The notes: generated by a model not told the origin, from the sequence alone. A DNA stretch of 64,000 nt from an uncultured OCS116 cluster bacterium (GCA_902613795.1 CACMIP010000001.1:292087-356086); one strand, 5' to 3'; positions 37,171-47,204 are shown, counted from the first letter of the stretch. A program made the numbers and translations.

Positions 37171-38274
37171 ATGTTAAAAAAAAATATTACAGAATTATCC
37201 GCGGATCATACCAATAAAATATTTAATGGTGACTCGATCGGGATAATGAGGGAAATGCCCGATAATTCAGTTGATCTAATCTTTGCAGATCCACCATACA
37301 ATCTTCAACTAAATGACACTATTTATAGACCTGATTATTCAGATGTTGATTCTGTTCGTGAAGATTGGGATAAATTCGAAAACTACAAATCATATGACAC
37401 CTTTACTTCAAATTGGCTAAAGGAATGTAAAAGACTATTAAAACCATCAGGTACAATATGGGTGATTGGCAGCTATCATAATATTTTTAGAGTTGGTTAC
37501 ATTATGCAAAATATGGAATTCTGGACCCTTAATGATATTATCTGGACAAAAACCAATCCAATGCCTCATTTTCGTGGAAGAAGATTTACAAATGCACATG
37601 AAACAATTATTTGGGCAGCCAAAGACAAAAAATCTAGATATAAATTTAATTATGATGCCATGAAGAGTTTGAATGATGATGTACAAATGAGATCTGATTG
37701 GCACATCCCAATCTGTAATGGTAAGGAGCGCCTTCGTGATAATGATGGGACAAAATTACACCCAACACAAAAGCCTGAAGCTTTAATTTATAGAGTTATT
37801 GTATCGTCATCTGATCCAAATGCTATTGTTCTTGATCCATTTTCAGGAAGTGGAACCACGGCCGCAGTTTGTAAAAAATTAGGGCGACGTTGGATAGGTA
37901 TTGAAAAGAATAAAGATTACGTTCGGATTGCAGAGCAAAGACTTGAGGAAATTGATAATCCCTGCTCATCAAGCATAAATATAAAATCGACAAAAAGAGA
38001 CCAGGTTAGAATACCATTTGGAACACTTATCGAAAGAGGATTGATTGAGATCGGCGAAAAGCTCTACTGTTCAAAAAAGAAAAACGTTGCCATTGTTCAA
38101 GCTGATGGGACGCTTCAAGCTGATAAAGTTAATGGTTCAATTCACAAAATTGGAGCTCATTATCAGGGAACAGAAAGTTGCAATGGATGGATATATTGGC
38201 ATTTTCTTAAAAACAATAGCCTCTATCCAATAGATAAAATACGTGACCAGATTAAGTCTGGTATCGATGAATAA
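37171..38274 (+). CDS. ccrM: Cell-cycle DNA adenine methyltransferase (GANTC)
   Basis: Beta-class N6-adenine DNA methyltransferase modifying GANTC in alphaproteobacteria. 367 residues: DPPYNLQL catalytic motif near 41, TRD region, SAM motif DPFSGSGTTAAVCKKLGRRWIGIE, and the extra C-terminal RAMA-type domain (about 270-355, GTLIERGLIEIGEKLY, IHKIGAHYQG, NGWIYWHF) that marks CcrM rather than a restriction methylase. ATG at 37171 or a TTG one codon earlier. No restriction enzyme gene is adjacent. Confidence 0.96.
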   Translation: MLKKNITELSADHTNKIFNGDSIGIMREMPDNSVDLIFADPPYNLQLNDTIYRPDYSDVDSVREDWDKFENYKSYDTFTSNWLKECKRLLKPSGTIWVIGSYHNIFRVGYIMQNMEFWTLNDIIWTKTNPMPHFRGRRFTNAHETIIWAAKDKKSRYKFNYDAMKSLNDDVQMRSDWHIPICNGKERLRDNDGTKLHPTQKPEALIYRVIVSSSDPNAIVLDPFSGSGTTAAVCKKLGRRWIGIEKNKDYVRIAEQRLEEIDNPCSSSINIKSTKRDQVRIPFGTLIERGLIEIGEKLYCSKKKNVAIVQADGTLQADKVNGSIHKIGAHYQGTESCNGWIYWHFLKNNSLYPIDKIRDQIKSGIDE

Positions 38275-38289
38275 TGCATACAAGATAAT

Positions 38290-39339
38290 TCAAACTTTTA
38301 TGTATTTAGATGCCTTCCTCATTAGGCTTGATAAACCAAGTTGATCTAGCTGGTTTGGTTTTTTCCATATTCCATTTTGTGGTACTGTAATATTCTTAAT
38401 ATCTCTGGACTCGTTATCAACTTTTATAACTGTTAGCTCTAAAGTAAAATGTGAAAATCTATGATTAACTTTCCCAACAACATTCATTTTCTGATATGAC
38501 TCAAGGAAGTCTGATGGTGGCATCGCTTCACACCAGTCTGTCGTCGGAAATTGATAAGTTTTTGCCAAAAGCCCTTTTTCTGCTCTTCTTTCAAGGAGAT
38601 ACGAGCCATCCGTCCTTTCAATTAAATAAACACGTCCATATCTTTGAGGTATTATTTTTTTTATTTTTTTTAATGTAAATTCAAATTTATTATTTTTGTA
38701 CGAATTACACCCCCTTTTCAAAGGGCATTTTTCACAATCAGGTAATTTTGGAGTGCACAGCGATGATCCCAGGTCCATCAAACCCTGAATAAGATCCCTG
38801 GGTGAGTCATTACTGGTCAGTAATAAAACAATATCTTGAACCTTTTTTCGGTTACGAGCTGGTTTTTTAAAATCTAATTGGTAATACCTTGTTATTACCC
38901 TCTGAATATTTGTATCCACTGCTTTCGAAGGAAGATTATATGCGATAGATGCAATAGCCGATGACATGTATTCGCCTACGCCTGGAAATGTTTTTAAAGT
39001 ATCAATATCTTTTGGTATTTTGTTTGAGTAATCATGAAAAATTATTTTTGAGGTTTTTAATAAATTTATTCCCCTTGAGTAATATCCGAGTCCAGACCAA
39101 ATTTCTAGAACCTCATCTTCGGTCGCATTTGATAGATGCTTATTAGTAGGCCATCTTTCTATAAATCTATCATAATAATTTAAAACAGTTGCAACCGTGG
39201 TTTGCTGCAGCATAAATTCGCTAACAAGTATCTGATAGGGTGCGTTTTCATGGTTAAATGCATTTCTCCAAGGAAGATTTCTTTTGTTTGACTTATACCA
39301 TGAAATTAGTGGGTATGTTATATCGTTTGGTTTGTACAT
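38290..39339 (-). CDS. mutY: A/G-specific adenine glycosylase
   Basis: Removes adenine opposite 8-oxoguanine. 349 residues from ATG at 39339; the frame is open upstream to 39390 but that extension is a hydrophobic non-family stretch. Visible are LPWRN, the catalytic-Glu segment VSEFMLQQTTV, the helix-hairpin-helix TFPGVGEYMSSAIASIAY with Asp in KAVDTNIQRV, the [4Fe-4S] loop CTPKLPDCEKCPLKRGC, and a C-terminal NUDIX-like domain ending at RKASKYIKV. Confidence 0.95.
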   Translation of the reverse strand: MYKPNDITYPLISWYKSNKRNLPWRNAFNHENAPYQILVSEFMLQQTTVATVLNYYDRFIERWPTNKHLSNATEDEVLEIWSGLGYYSRGINLLKTSKIIFHDYSNKIPKDIDTLKTFPGVGEYMSSAIASIAYNLPSKAVDTNIQRVITRYYQLDFKKPARNRKKVQDIVLLLTSNDSPRDLIQGLMDLGSSLCTPKLPDCEKCPLKRGCNSYKNNKFEFTLKKIKKIIPQRYGRVYLIERTDGSYLLERRAEKGLLAKTYQFPTTDWCEAMPPSDFLESYQKMNVVGKVNHRFSHFTLELTVIKVDNESRDIKNITVPQNGIWKKPNQLDQLGLSSLMRKASKYIKV

Positions 39340-39389
39340 TTCTGTAATTAATAATAATATAATAATGTAGAAATAGAAATGGTAACCCA

Positions 39390-39920
39390 ATGTCTAAACA
39401 AGATAATATATATAATTTAGCAGGCCATTATAACTCAAGATTACATATTAGTAATTTTATTGAGCCTTTAATAAAACCACTAAAGAAAAAATATGGGGTT
39501 AAAGTTGATGAACTTTCAATACTTTGGGATCAAGTTTTTGAGGGTCAATACAAAGATCAAGTTTATCCAAAAAAAATATCTACTGAATATAGGTTTATTA
39601 ATGGTGAAAAAAAAATATATAGAAAATTACATCTTGAGGTGTCTGGTTCTTCTGCGATAGAAATGCAATATAGACGGAACTCAATAATTGACAGGGTGAA
39701 TGAAATATATGGTCAAAATTTCATTTCAGATTTAGTTATCAAAAATAAACCTGACAAAAACAAAATTAATTACAAAGACACAGCTTCAAATAATATAGCA
39801 TCTGAGCTTCCATGCCTAACTAGTCATGAAGCTCAGGCAGAAAAAAGCAAAAATCTTGAAGACGCTCTAGCAAAGCTCGGTAAGAATATTAAGGAGAAAA
39901 GAAGAAATGAGAAGAAATAA
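39390..39920 (+). CDS. DUF721 (DciA-like) protein
   Basis: 176 residues. The DUF721 domain fills about residues 15-115 (IEPLIKPLKKKYGVKVDELSILWDQV, then a strand-rich part with KLHLEVSGSSAIEMQYRRN). DciA-type proteins load the replicative helicase in bacteria lacking DnaC; alphaproteobacterial members sit, as here, between mutY and dsbA-smc. The C-terminal tail (about 125-176) is charged and probably disordered. It overlaps dsbA by 14 bases. Confidence 0.85.
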   Translation: MSKQDNIYNLAGHYNSRLHISNFIEPLIKPLKKKYGVKVDELSILWDQVFEGQYKDQVYPKKISTEYRFINGEKKIYRKLHLEVSGSSAIEMQYRRNSIIDRVNEIYGQNFISDLVIKNKPDKNKINYKDTASNNIASELPCLTSHEAQAEKSKNLEDALAKLGKNIKEKRRNEKK

Positions 39921-40596
39921 AATATTATTACTATTTTTCGGACTGATTTTCATTGTTAGCACGTTTTATTTTTCTGTTGGCTCATACACAGATAAATCAT
40001 CCCGTGTAGACTATCTATTTATGGAAGATAGAAGTATGAATATGGAAAACCTTTCAGTATCCGAAGTATCCCTTCAGGAGTTATCAATTGGTGACGATGA
40101 TGCCCCAGTAACAATTATTGAATACGCATCAATGACTTGTTCCCATTGCGCTGATTTCCATACCGAAACCTATCCTGCTTTAAAGGATGATTACATTGAA
40201 AAGGGTGAAGTTAAATTTATATTCAGGGAATTTCCACTAGATAAACTCTCAATGGCGACCTCAATGCTGGCGCGTTGCGTAGATAACAGCATTTCTCTCG
40301 CTTTCATTGATATTTTATTTCAAAAAAGAAGTAAGTGGTATTCGGATAATGCAATTGCTGAGTTAAAAAGTCTATCGAAACAGGCAGGGCTAAGCAGCGA
40401 AGATTTTGACCAATGCTTGAATGATCAAGAATTACTAGATCAACTGATTATACAAAAAGAAAATGCTATAAAGGAGTTTCAGATTAACTCCACACCATCC
40501 TTTATTATTAACGGTAAAGTGATATCCGGTAACAAACCTTATTCATATTTTAAATCAGAAATAGAAAGAATATTGGACTCATACAAAGGAGTTTAG
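39907..40596 (+). CDS. DsbA family thiol-disulfide oxidoreductase
   Basis: 229-residue exported thioredoxin-fold protein. An N-terminal hydrophobic anchor or signal spans about 5-25. The redox motif C78-S-H-C81 is in EYASMTCSHCADFH, and the cis-Pro region is INSTPSFIINGKVI. In this synteny (DUF721-dsbA-smc) it is likely the cell's general periplasmic disulfide oxidase. smc starts 16 bases downstream. Confidence 0.92.
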   Translation: MRRNKILLLFFGLIFIVSTFYFSVGSYTDKSSRVDYLFMEDRSMNMENLSVSEVSLQELSIGDDDAPVTIIEYASMTCSHCADFHTETYPALKDDYIEKGEVKFIFREFPLDKLSMATSMLARCVDNSISLAFIDILFQKRSKWYSDNAIAELKSLSKQAGLSSEDFDQCLNDQELLDQLIIQKENAIKEFQINSTPSFIINGKVISGNKPYSYFKSEIERILDSYKGV

Positions 40597-40612
40597 GAGG
40601 ATCTATTCCATA

Positions 40613-43600
40613 ATGGAATTAAAAAAAATTAAACTGCACGGTTTCAAGTCTTTTGAAAAACAAACTGAGTTTGAAATAAACAAGGGGTTGACTGGAATCG
40701 TTGGGCCTAATGGCTGTGGTAAGTCAAATGTTTTAGACAGCCTCCAATGGGTTATGGGCGAAACATCTTACAAGAATCTCCGTGGGTCAGAAATGGATGA
40801 TGTCATTTTTTCAGGCACGGACACAAGCCCGTCTAGAAACTTTGCTGAAGTTTCTGTAATTATGAGCGAAACTACTATCACTTCAGATGAGAGTAAAGCT
40901 AGCGGTGATGAATATGAAATCAAACGAAGGATTGAGAGAAATTCAGGCTCGAAATACTATATTAATTCAATAGAAAAAAGAGCAAAAGACGTTCAATTAT
41001 TTTTTGCAGATAATTCTCTCGGCCCGCATTCAATATCAATTGTTAAGCAGGGTCAAATTAACCAAATTATTGAGTCAAAACCGAATGAGCGAAGAAAGAT
41101 ACTAGAAGAAGCAGCAGGTATTAGTGGTCTCCATCACCGCAAGCATGAAGCTATACTAAAGCTTAATGCAACAAGACTAAATATAGAACGACTTGCTGAT
41201 ATTATTAGTGTTGTAGGAACCGAGATGTCTTCACTCAAAAGACAAGCAAATCAGGCTGAAAAGTTTAAAGCCATTGCTTCCCAAATAAGGGATTATGAAA
41301 AAGAATTACTGAAAATAGATTGGTACTCGATTGAGGCTAAAAGAAAGGAATTAGATCAAAATATCAAAGACATACAGAATAAGGTAAAAAATATAAAAAA
41401 TGAAATTGGTAGTTTAGAATTTGAAAATAATAACCTTGATGATTTCATGAAGCCTATCAGACAGGAATATGAAAACCTTATTGATGATCTTCAGCAAAAA
41501 AGAAGTAACGAACTTAATTTAAAAAATGAATTACAATACACAACAGAAAAAATTACGACAGCCAGTAAACAAGTAGACCAAATATTGATAGATCTGGATC
41601 GCGAAAAAATAAACCTGACTGACCAAGAGAGTCAACTCAAAGACTTGGATGGTAAATTAGCAGAACTGCGCAAAACCATTAATGATATAGAAAAGATTGA
41701 GAGCAATATCATACAGGCATCAAGTGATGCTACAGATAGTTATAAGATGCTTGAAAAAGAATATAACAGTCATCTATCGGAAGTACTAACCATGGAGACT
41801 GAAAATAAAAATATTGAAGATCAAATTGAAGAATGCCATGAAAACCTCAAAGAACTCTCAACCGAGCTAGAAAATGCCCTAAAAGATAAATCTTATCGTG
41901 GTTTAGATGACTCCAGCGAAAGAGATAGAGACCTGTATGTAAATAAGCAGAAAAAGGTAGAAGAAAGCCTCATATCCGCCCTCAGAGATATTGATCAATG
42001 CGAAGAAAATAAACGGAAACTCTCACAGGATTTAGAAAAAAATAAAGAATTAAGTTTAATCTTAGATTTGGAGATACGCCATTCACAACAAACTAAAAAA
42101 GAGCTCGAAGAATATCTAGCAAGTATCGAAAATCCTGATGCTATAGTTAATAAAATTAAGATCACTGATGGCTTTGAAAAGAAAGTTGGAAGAATTCTCA
42201 ATGATCTTGAAATTTCTACACTTAAAAAAGGTAAGAAATTCTGGATCAACACCAATCAAGAATTTGATGATGAATTTGCAGATTGTATAACGCCACTAGC
42301 TGACTTAATTGAAGGACCGGAAGAGATACATATGTTTTTGAAATACACTGGATATACGGAGGTAAACGAAATAAATAAAATTATAGAGTTATTAAGACCG
42401 GGGCAGCAAGTTATTAATGGCAATGGAGAAATGATAAGATGGGACGGCTTTGTGCAGAAATTTAATTCTGATGCTGAAAATATAAACATACCTCATGCTA
42501 GAAAGAAAATTATAGATCTGAGTAAAAATATACAAAACAACGAAATGAAACTAGAAATTCTGAAAAAGGATGCAAGAGAAGTTTCTGAAAATCTTGAAAA
42601 AATCATAAACCTGCAGTCAATGGAAAAAGAAAATTGGAAGAGGCTTATCGAGGAACAAAAACTACTGACTGATAATATTAAGGAGTTAGATAAAAAAATA
42701 ATTACCGAAAAAGACTTAGCTTTATCAAATGAAATTAAGATAAACTCAATAGAAGAAAATATAAAAATTAATAACAGAAATATTGAGTCTTTGGGTTCAA
42801 AGAAAATTAACAAGAGTGAAATAGAAAAGGCCCAAAATACTCTAGAAAAAGCAAAACAAGATTTCTATAATGCAAAAACAATAGCGGATATTAAGGAGGC
42901 AAATACACAAAATATTCTGCGAGAGAAAAGAGATCTTGAGAAAAACCAAAAGGATCTCATTGAGAATAGAAATTCATGGGAAGTTAGAAAAAACCAAACA
43001 GAGAATCATCTAAAGGATCTAAATCATAGACTAAATAATTCAGAAGGACTATTGAAAAGCATAGAGTCTGAACCTGAAAAAATAAAACAGAAACAATCAG
43101 AGATTGAAATTGAACTTGAACGTTCGACTCGGAAGAAAAAAGATTTACAAGAAAAATTAGATACGTATTTGCAAAAATATCAAAAAAATAATGAAAAAAT
43201 AAAATCATTAGAGTCTGATCTGATGAAAGACTCTGAAATGTTAATCCAAGCTAGAACTAAATTAGAAAATCTTGATGATAGGAAAACCGAGTTGGATGAT
43301 AAAATCAAGATTAATTTAGGGATAAACTCAAAAGATTTTTTCGATGATACAAGCCCAGGCACTCTCGACCGAGAAAAAATCATTGAGTTGTTATCACAAG
43401 CATACTCACAAAGGGAAAAAATTGGAGCAGTAAATCTAACAGCCTCAGATCAATATGCAGAAAAAAAAGAATACCATGAGGAGCTTTGTCGTGAAAATGA
43501 GGATCTTGTCTCAGCGACTGAAACATTGCATAAGGGAATTGTAGAAATTGATAGAGAAGCCCGGGAACGCTTGCAACAGTCATATGAAAAAGTAAACTCT

Positions 43601-44056
43601 AATTTTAAGCATTTATTTGAAAAATTATTTGATGGTGGAAAAGCTGAACTTAAATTGGATGACAATGAGGACATATTAAACGCAGGTCTTGATATTGTTG
43701 CATGGCCACCAGGTAAAAAACCACAAACAATATCATTACTATCTGGAGGCGAACAAGCACTCACAGTGATTGCACTTATACTAGCTGTTTTCCTGGAAAA
43801 TCCAGCTCCTGTGTGTATCCTTGATGAAGTTGACGCGCCATTAGATGATACTAATGTTAAAAAATTTTGTGACACTCTGGATGATCTATCAAAAAATTCA
43901 AATACAAAGTTTCTCATAGTTACCCACCATCCATATACAATGTCACGAATGGATAGACTTTTTGGGATAACAATGGCTAAGAAGGGTGAGAGTATCATGT
44001 TATCTGTAGATCTAAATCAAGCAGAAAAGATGGTAAATGAAGAGATTGTCGCATGA
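40613..44056 (+). CDS. smc: Chromosome partition protein SMC
   Basis: 1147-residue condensin ATPase for chromosome folding and segregation. Walker A GPNGCGKSN near 32, Q-loop region following, a long coiled coil to about 500, the hinge at about 500-620 (ILNDLEISTLKKGKKFWI to RWDGFVQKF), the return coiled coil, then the signature LLSGGEQALTVIAL and Walker B CILDEVDAPLDD. Full length. Its stop overlaps the atpI start as ATGA, so the F0 operon is transcriptionally linked to it. Confidence 0.98.
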   Translation: MELKKIKLHGFKSFEKQTEFEINKGLTGIVGPNGCGKSNVLDSLQWVMGETSYKNLRGSEMDDVIFSGTDTSPSRNFAEVSVIMSETTITSDESKASGDEYEIKRRIERNSGSKYYINSIEKRAKDVQLFFADNSLGPHSISIVKQGQINQIIESKPNERRKILEEAAGISGLHHRKHEAILKLNATRLNIERLADIISVVGTEMSSLKRQANQAEKFKAIASQIRDYEKELLKIDWYSIEAKRKELDQNIKDIQNKVKNIKNEIGSLEFENNNLDDFMKPIRQEYENLIDDLQQKRSNELNLKNELQYTTEKITTASKQVDQILIDLDREKINLTDQESQLKDLDGKLAELRKTINDIEKIESNIIQASSDATDSYKMLEKEYNSHLSEVLTMETENKNIEDQIEECHENLKELSTELENALKDKSYRGLDDSSERDRDLYVNKQKKVEESLISALRDIDQCEENKRKLSQDLEKNKELSLILDLEIRHSQQTKKELEEYLASIENPDAIVNKIKITDGFEKKVGRILNDLEISTLKKGKKFWINTNQEFDDEFADCITPLADLIEGPEEIHMFLKYTGYTEVNEINKIIELLRPGQQVINGNGEMIRWDGFVQKFNSDAENINIPHARKKIIDLSKNIQNNEMKLEILKKDAREVSENLEKIINLQSMEKENWKRLIEEQKLLTDNIKELDKKIITEKDLALSNEIKINSIEENIKINNRNIESLGSKKINKSEIEKAQNTLEKAKQDFYNAKTIADIKEANTQNILREKRDLEKNQKDLIENRNSWEVRKNQTENHLKDLNHRLNNSEGLLKSIESEPEKIKQKQSEIEIELERSTRKKKDLQEKLDTYLQKYQKNNEKIKSLESDLMKDSEMLIQARTKLENLDDRKTELDDKIKINLGINSKDFFDDTSPGTLDREKIIELLSQAYSQREKIGAVNLTASDQYAEKKEYHEELCRENEDLVSATETLHKGIVEIDREARERLQQSYEKVNSNFKHLFEKLFDGGKAELKLDDNEDILNAGLDIVAWPPGKKPQTISLLSGGEQALTVIALILAVFLENPAPVCILDEVDAPLDDTNVKKFCDTLDDLSKNSNTKFLIVTHHPYTMSRMDRLFGITMAKKGESIMLSVDLNQAEKMVNEEIVA

Positions 44057-44361
44057 TTGACAGAAATGATCAACTCGATCAAGTTTCCGAGAAAATAGAG
44101 GAAATTAAATCCCGTAAGAAGAAAAATGATAACACAAAAAAGCAAATAAGGGGGAAGCAAATATCAATTGCAATGCGAATATCTATCGAACTCATCATTG
44201 CAGTAATCATTGGAACTATTCTGGGATGGTATATAGATAAGTGGTTAGATACAAAGCCAATTTTTTTTATAATATTCCTCATTCTCGGCATTGTGTCAGG
44301 AATAAAAACCGCTATCACATCCTCAAGGCAATTGTATGAAGACAATTACAATGACCATTGA
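44053..44361 (+). CDS. atpI: ATP synthase protein I
   Basis: 102 residues: a charged N-terminus (about 1-35), then two membrane segments with IELIIAVIIGTILGWYIDKWLDTKP and a second ending GIVSGIKTAITSSRQLY, the AtpI/AtpZ pattern. Helps c-ring assembly and Mg/Ca handling in relatives. ATGA overlap with smc; about 100 bases to atpB. Confidence 0.92.
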   Translation: MIDRNDQLDQVSEKIEEIKSRKKKNDNTKKQIRGKQISIAMRISIELIIAVIIGTILGWYIDKWLDTKPIFFIIFLILGIVSGIKTAITSSRQLYEDNYNDH

Positions 44362-44460
44362 TTCACAATTAAGTGAATTTTTTTAGTTAAAATTGATAAA
44401 ATCACTACCAAAAACATTAAAATTTATATATAAAATAGTAAGAAAAAGTAAGGATATAGC

Positions 44461-45225
44461 ATGGCTGAAAAATCTGGCGCTCCAGATCCAATGCATCAAT
44501 TTGAAATAGTTGAATTGGTTGAATTCAAACTATTTGATTTAAACTTGTCATTCACAAACTCTTCTTTATTTATGGTTTTTAGTGTAGCGCTCATTATTTT
44601 ACTTACTCTATTTACATTTAATGGCCGGGGGACAGTTCCTACTAGACTGCAATCAATAGCAGAGCTGTCATATGAATTTGTTGGAAAGATGGTCCGAGAT
44701 AATGTTGGTGATGAAGGTCAAAGATACTTTCCATTTATATTTTGTCTGTTCATGTTTGTGCTATTTTGTAACATGCTTGGCATGATTCCATACACTTTTA
44801 CTGTCACAAGTCATATAATTGTCACCTTTGCACTTGCGATTGTTATTTTCTTCGGGGTGACAGTAATAGGATTTGTGATGCATGGGATCAGTTTTTTAAA
44901 ATTCTTCGTGCCAAGTGGTGTTCCAAAAGCATTACTGCCCCTTTTGGTTGTAATTGAAGTAATTTCTTATTTAACAAGACCCGTAAGTTTGTCCGTGAGA
45001 TTATTTGCAAATATGATGGCTGGGCATACAATGTTGAAAGTTTTTGGATTTTTTGTAGCAGGGATGTTTTTTTCAGGTAATTTATTCATAGCACCTCTTG
45101 GTGTTGCGCCATTGCTTTTTATTACGGCATTTACCGGATTAGAAATACTTGTTGCATTTTTGCAAGCATACGTATTTGCAATTCTAACTTGTATTTATCT
45201 AAACGATGCAATACATATGCATTAA
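44461..45225 (+). CDS. atpB: F0F1 ATP synthase subunit a
   Basis: 254-residue membrane subunit forming the proton half-channels. Several transmembrane segments; the essential Arg is in [17 protein letters not shown] near residue 178, and the C-terminal [19 protein letters not shown] matches the family. Shine-Dalgarno AAGGA lies before the ATG. The 100-base gap to atpI probably contains an own promoter. Confidence 0.97.
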   Translation: MAEKSGAPDPMHQFEIVELVEFKLFDLNLSFTNSSLFMVFSVALIILLTLFTFNGRGTVPTRLQSIAELSYEFVGKMVRDNVGDEGQRYFPFIFCLFMFVLFCNMLGMIPYTFTVTSHIIVTFALAIVIFFGVTVIGFVMHGISFLKFFVPSGVPKALLPLLVVIEVISYLTRPVSLSVRLFANMMAGHTMLKVFGFFVAGMFFSGNLFIAPLGVAPLLFITAFTGLEILVAFLQAYVFAILTCIYLNDAIHMH

Positions 45226-45245
45226 TTATAATTATTAATATTAAA

Positions 45246-45251
45246 AAGGAG
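45246..45251 (+). promoter_or_regulatory. Ribosome binding site of atpE
   Basis: AAGGAG with a 6-base spacer to ATG at 45258. It decides the start against an in-frame upstream ATG at 45189. A strong site fits the high subunit c stoichiometry. Confidence 0.6.
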
Positions 45252-45257
45252 AATATT

Positions 45258-45485
45258 ATGGAACCAGAAGCAGCTAAATTAATAGGAGCAGGATTAGCAA
45301 CAATTGCACTTGCCGGCGCGGGTATTGGTATTGGTACTATTTTTGGTAACTACTTGTCAGGGGCATTGAGGAATCCCTCTGCGGCTCCAGGACAATTTCC
45401 AAATCTTTTACTTGGGTTCGCTCTTGCGGAAGCTACAGGTTTATTTGGGCTAGTAATAGCATTAATACTACTCTTTGTTGTATAA
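45258..45485 (+). CDS. atpE: F0F1 ATP synthase subunit c
   Basis: 75-residue hairpin of two membrane helices forming the rotor ring. Helix 1 has the glycine repeat [12 protein letters not shown]; the loop is RNPSAAPGQ; helix 2 carries the ion-binding Glu58 in [12 protein letters not shown]. The residue after Glu is Ala, not the Ser of sodium-binding rings, so protons are the likely ion. The start is fixed by the strong Shine-Dalgarno sequence. Confidence 0.97.
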   Translation: MEPEAAKLIGAGLATIALAGAGIGIGTIFGNYLSGALRNPSAAPGQFPNLLLGFALAEATGLFGLVIALILLFVV

Positions 45486-45514
45486 GTTACAGCGTTATTT
45501 AAAAGAGGACTAAT

Positions 45515-46018
45515 ATGTCAGAATCAGGTATGCCTCAATTAAATACAGAATATTTTGCATCGCAAATATTTTGGTTAGTGGTATCTTTCATCATACTCTA
45601 TCTTGTCATGGCTAAGTATGCCTTACCAAAAATTGCAAATGTAATTGAAACTAGAGAAGATATAATAGCAAGAGACGTCGAAGAGGCTGAGAATTTCAAA
45701 AAGGAGTCTGAAATTACCGAACAAGGATATCTTCAGTCAATAAAAAATGCACAAGAGAAAGCCTCGCAATATTTGTCGAACTCAAGAAATAAACTAAATC
45801 TTCTTATTGAAGACGAAAACAATGATTTTGAAAAATCTAGCCGGGAACTGATAAAAAAGTTTGAAATAGAACTTGAAAAAAAGAAAAGTGCTGTTCTTGC
45901 AGACTCTGAACAGATTGCATACGACGTATCCAACGATATTATATCACGGGTTTTTGGAGAAAATCCACTTGTCAAGGACACACTCAAGGATAACATAAAA
46001 AGTATAGTAAAAAGGTAA
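45515..46018 (+). CDS. F0F1 ATP synthase subunit b'
   Basis: 167 residues: one N-terminal membrane helix (about 17-37, IFWLVVSFIILYLVMAKYALP) then a long charged helix for the peripheral stalk. The opening GMPQLNTEYFASQIFWL is characteristic of the b' paralogue in alphaproteobacteria. Followed after 13 bases by subunit b. Confidence 0.93.
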   Translation: MSESGMPQLNTEYFASQIFWLVVSFIILYLVMAKYALPKIANVIETREDIIARDVEEAENFKKESEITEQGYLQSIKNAQEKASQYLSNSRNKLNLLIEDENNDFEKSSRELIKKFEIELEKKKSAVLADSEQIAYDVSNDIISRVFGENPLVKDTLKDNIKSIVKR

Positions 46019-46031
46019 TTGGTAAAAAAAG

Positions 46032-46511
46032 ATGCTAGAAAAAGATGCAACCTGGGTAGCGATTGGATTTGTAATGTTTCTCTTACTCCTGGTCTATTTC
46101 AAAGTGCCAGGGCAGATTACAAAAATTCTCGATAGTCGTGCACAGAAAATAAATGACGAGTTGGAGGAAGCCAAAAAACTCAGAGAAGAAGCACAAACAG
46201 TTCTTGCAGAGTTCCAAAAGAAGAACAAAGAAGCCGAGAAAACAGCTAAAACAATTATAGATGACGCAAAAAAAATTGCAAAAAACTATGAAAAAGAAAC
46301 AAAAATTAAATTAGAAGAAAGTCTAGAAAGAAAGAAAAAATTACTCGATGAAAAATTGAAAAGAGCTGAGTCAGAAGCTCTAAGCTCCATAAAAGAGGAA
46401 GTTAGTGAAGTTGTTTTTGAAGCAGTTAACAAATCCATCACATCAAACAATATAAAATCTAGCTCATATGACCAGATGCTCGAGGATGGTATCAAGCAAA
46501 TCAGAAAATAA
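46032..46511 (+). CDS. atpF: F0F1 ATP synthase subunit b
   Basis: 159 residues: membrane helix about 8-26 (WVAIGFVMFLLLLVYFKVPG) and a long coiled-coil stalk rich in Lys and Glu. Last gene of the F0 operon; the F1 genes are elsewhere, as usual in alphaproteobacteria. Converges with the lipoprotein gene 9 bases downstream. Confidence 0.95.
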   Translation: MLEKDATWVAIGFVMFLLLLVYFKVPGQITKILDSRAQKINDELEEAKKLREEAQTVLAEFQKKNKEAEKTAKTIIDDAKKIAKNYEKETKIKLEESLERKKKLLDEKLKRAESEALSSIKEEVSEVVFEAVNKSITSNNIKSSSYDQMLEDGIKQIRK

Positions 46512-46520
46512 TACTTGGTC

Positions 46521-47099
46521 CTATAAATTTTTGTTAAATTCAACCTGATCCGCGGTTAGCTTAAATCCAACTAGAATTTGATAATCACTTGTATTTTTTG
46601 AGCGCTCAAAATTCAATTTAAAATCTTCAAGAACAAACTCAAACCTTGCCAATGTGGCCCCCTCAGGTATGCTCACATTTATATCAACATAACTGCGTGA
46701 AATGACCTCTTTATTTTTATTTATAACCGCAATAAATGCAGGTAAATTATAGAAATTATCTTGAGCATTCTGACCTAAAGATAAAGTTCCAATGATGCGT
46801 ATATTTCCCATAGTGTAATTTGGTTCAATATTGCACTCATAATCAATTCTATCAATGCGCCCCCTATAAATTATGTTGGTTTCCTCATTAGATCCAAAAT
46901 CTTTAAACTCAGTGATACTAATTGCATCAGCAAGTATCATCGGTTTAGGGCACGCAAAGTCTTGTGAAGCATTTCTTGAAAAAGGATTTATATTATATTT
47001 CGCAAGATCAGGCATTCCAAGATTAGGCATACTAAAATCTGATACAGTCTCGCAAGATGTTAAAAAAAAGATCAGCAAAAATGATAAAAGTTTTTTCAT
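46521..47099 (-). CDS. Conserved hypothetical lipoprotein
   Basis: 192-residue predicted lipoprotein: Lys-Lys N-terminus, hydrophobic core and lipobox LTSC with lipidated Cys16. The mature part is strand-rich, with Cys49 and Cys89 available for a disulfide. The IYRGRIDRIDYEC and MGNIRIIGTLSLG segments look like a beta-sandwich outer-membrane or periplasmic protein. I do not recognise a named family. It stands alone, convergent with atpF and divergent from thrB. Confidence 0.75.
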   Translation of the reverse strand: MKKLLSFLLIFFLTSCETVSDFSMPNLGMPDLAKYNINPFSRNASQDFACPKPMILADAISITEFKDFGSNEETNIIYRGRIDRIDYECNIEPNYTMGNIRIIGTLSLGQNAQDNFYNLPAFIAVINKNKEVISRSYVDINVSIPEGATLARFEFVLEDFKLNFERSKNTSDYQILVGFKLTADQVEFNKNL

Positions 47100-47204
47100 T
47101 TGTTATTCAAGGATTATATTTGAACAATTATGTTGATAACTATATTATTCATAATATCGTTGATAAAGCTATATAAATTTATAAATAAAGAAATAATTAA
47201 ACTA

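Noticed and set aside
37171-38274. ccrM as part of a restriction-modification system
   Set aside because: No endonuclease gene is adjacent, and the C-terminal RAMA-type domain and rnhB neighbour mark it as the orphan cell-cycle methylase.
42984-43998. Open frames on the minus strand inside smc
   Set aside because: They are mirror images of the Lys/Glu-rich coiled coil and give Phe/Leu/Ser-rich translations without motifs.
45189-45257. Longer subunit c start overlapping atpB
   Set aside because: The strong AAGGAG site and the usual 75-residue length support ATG at 45258.
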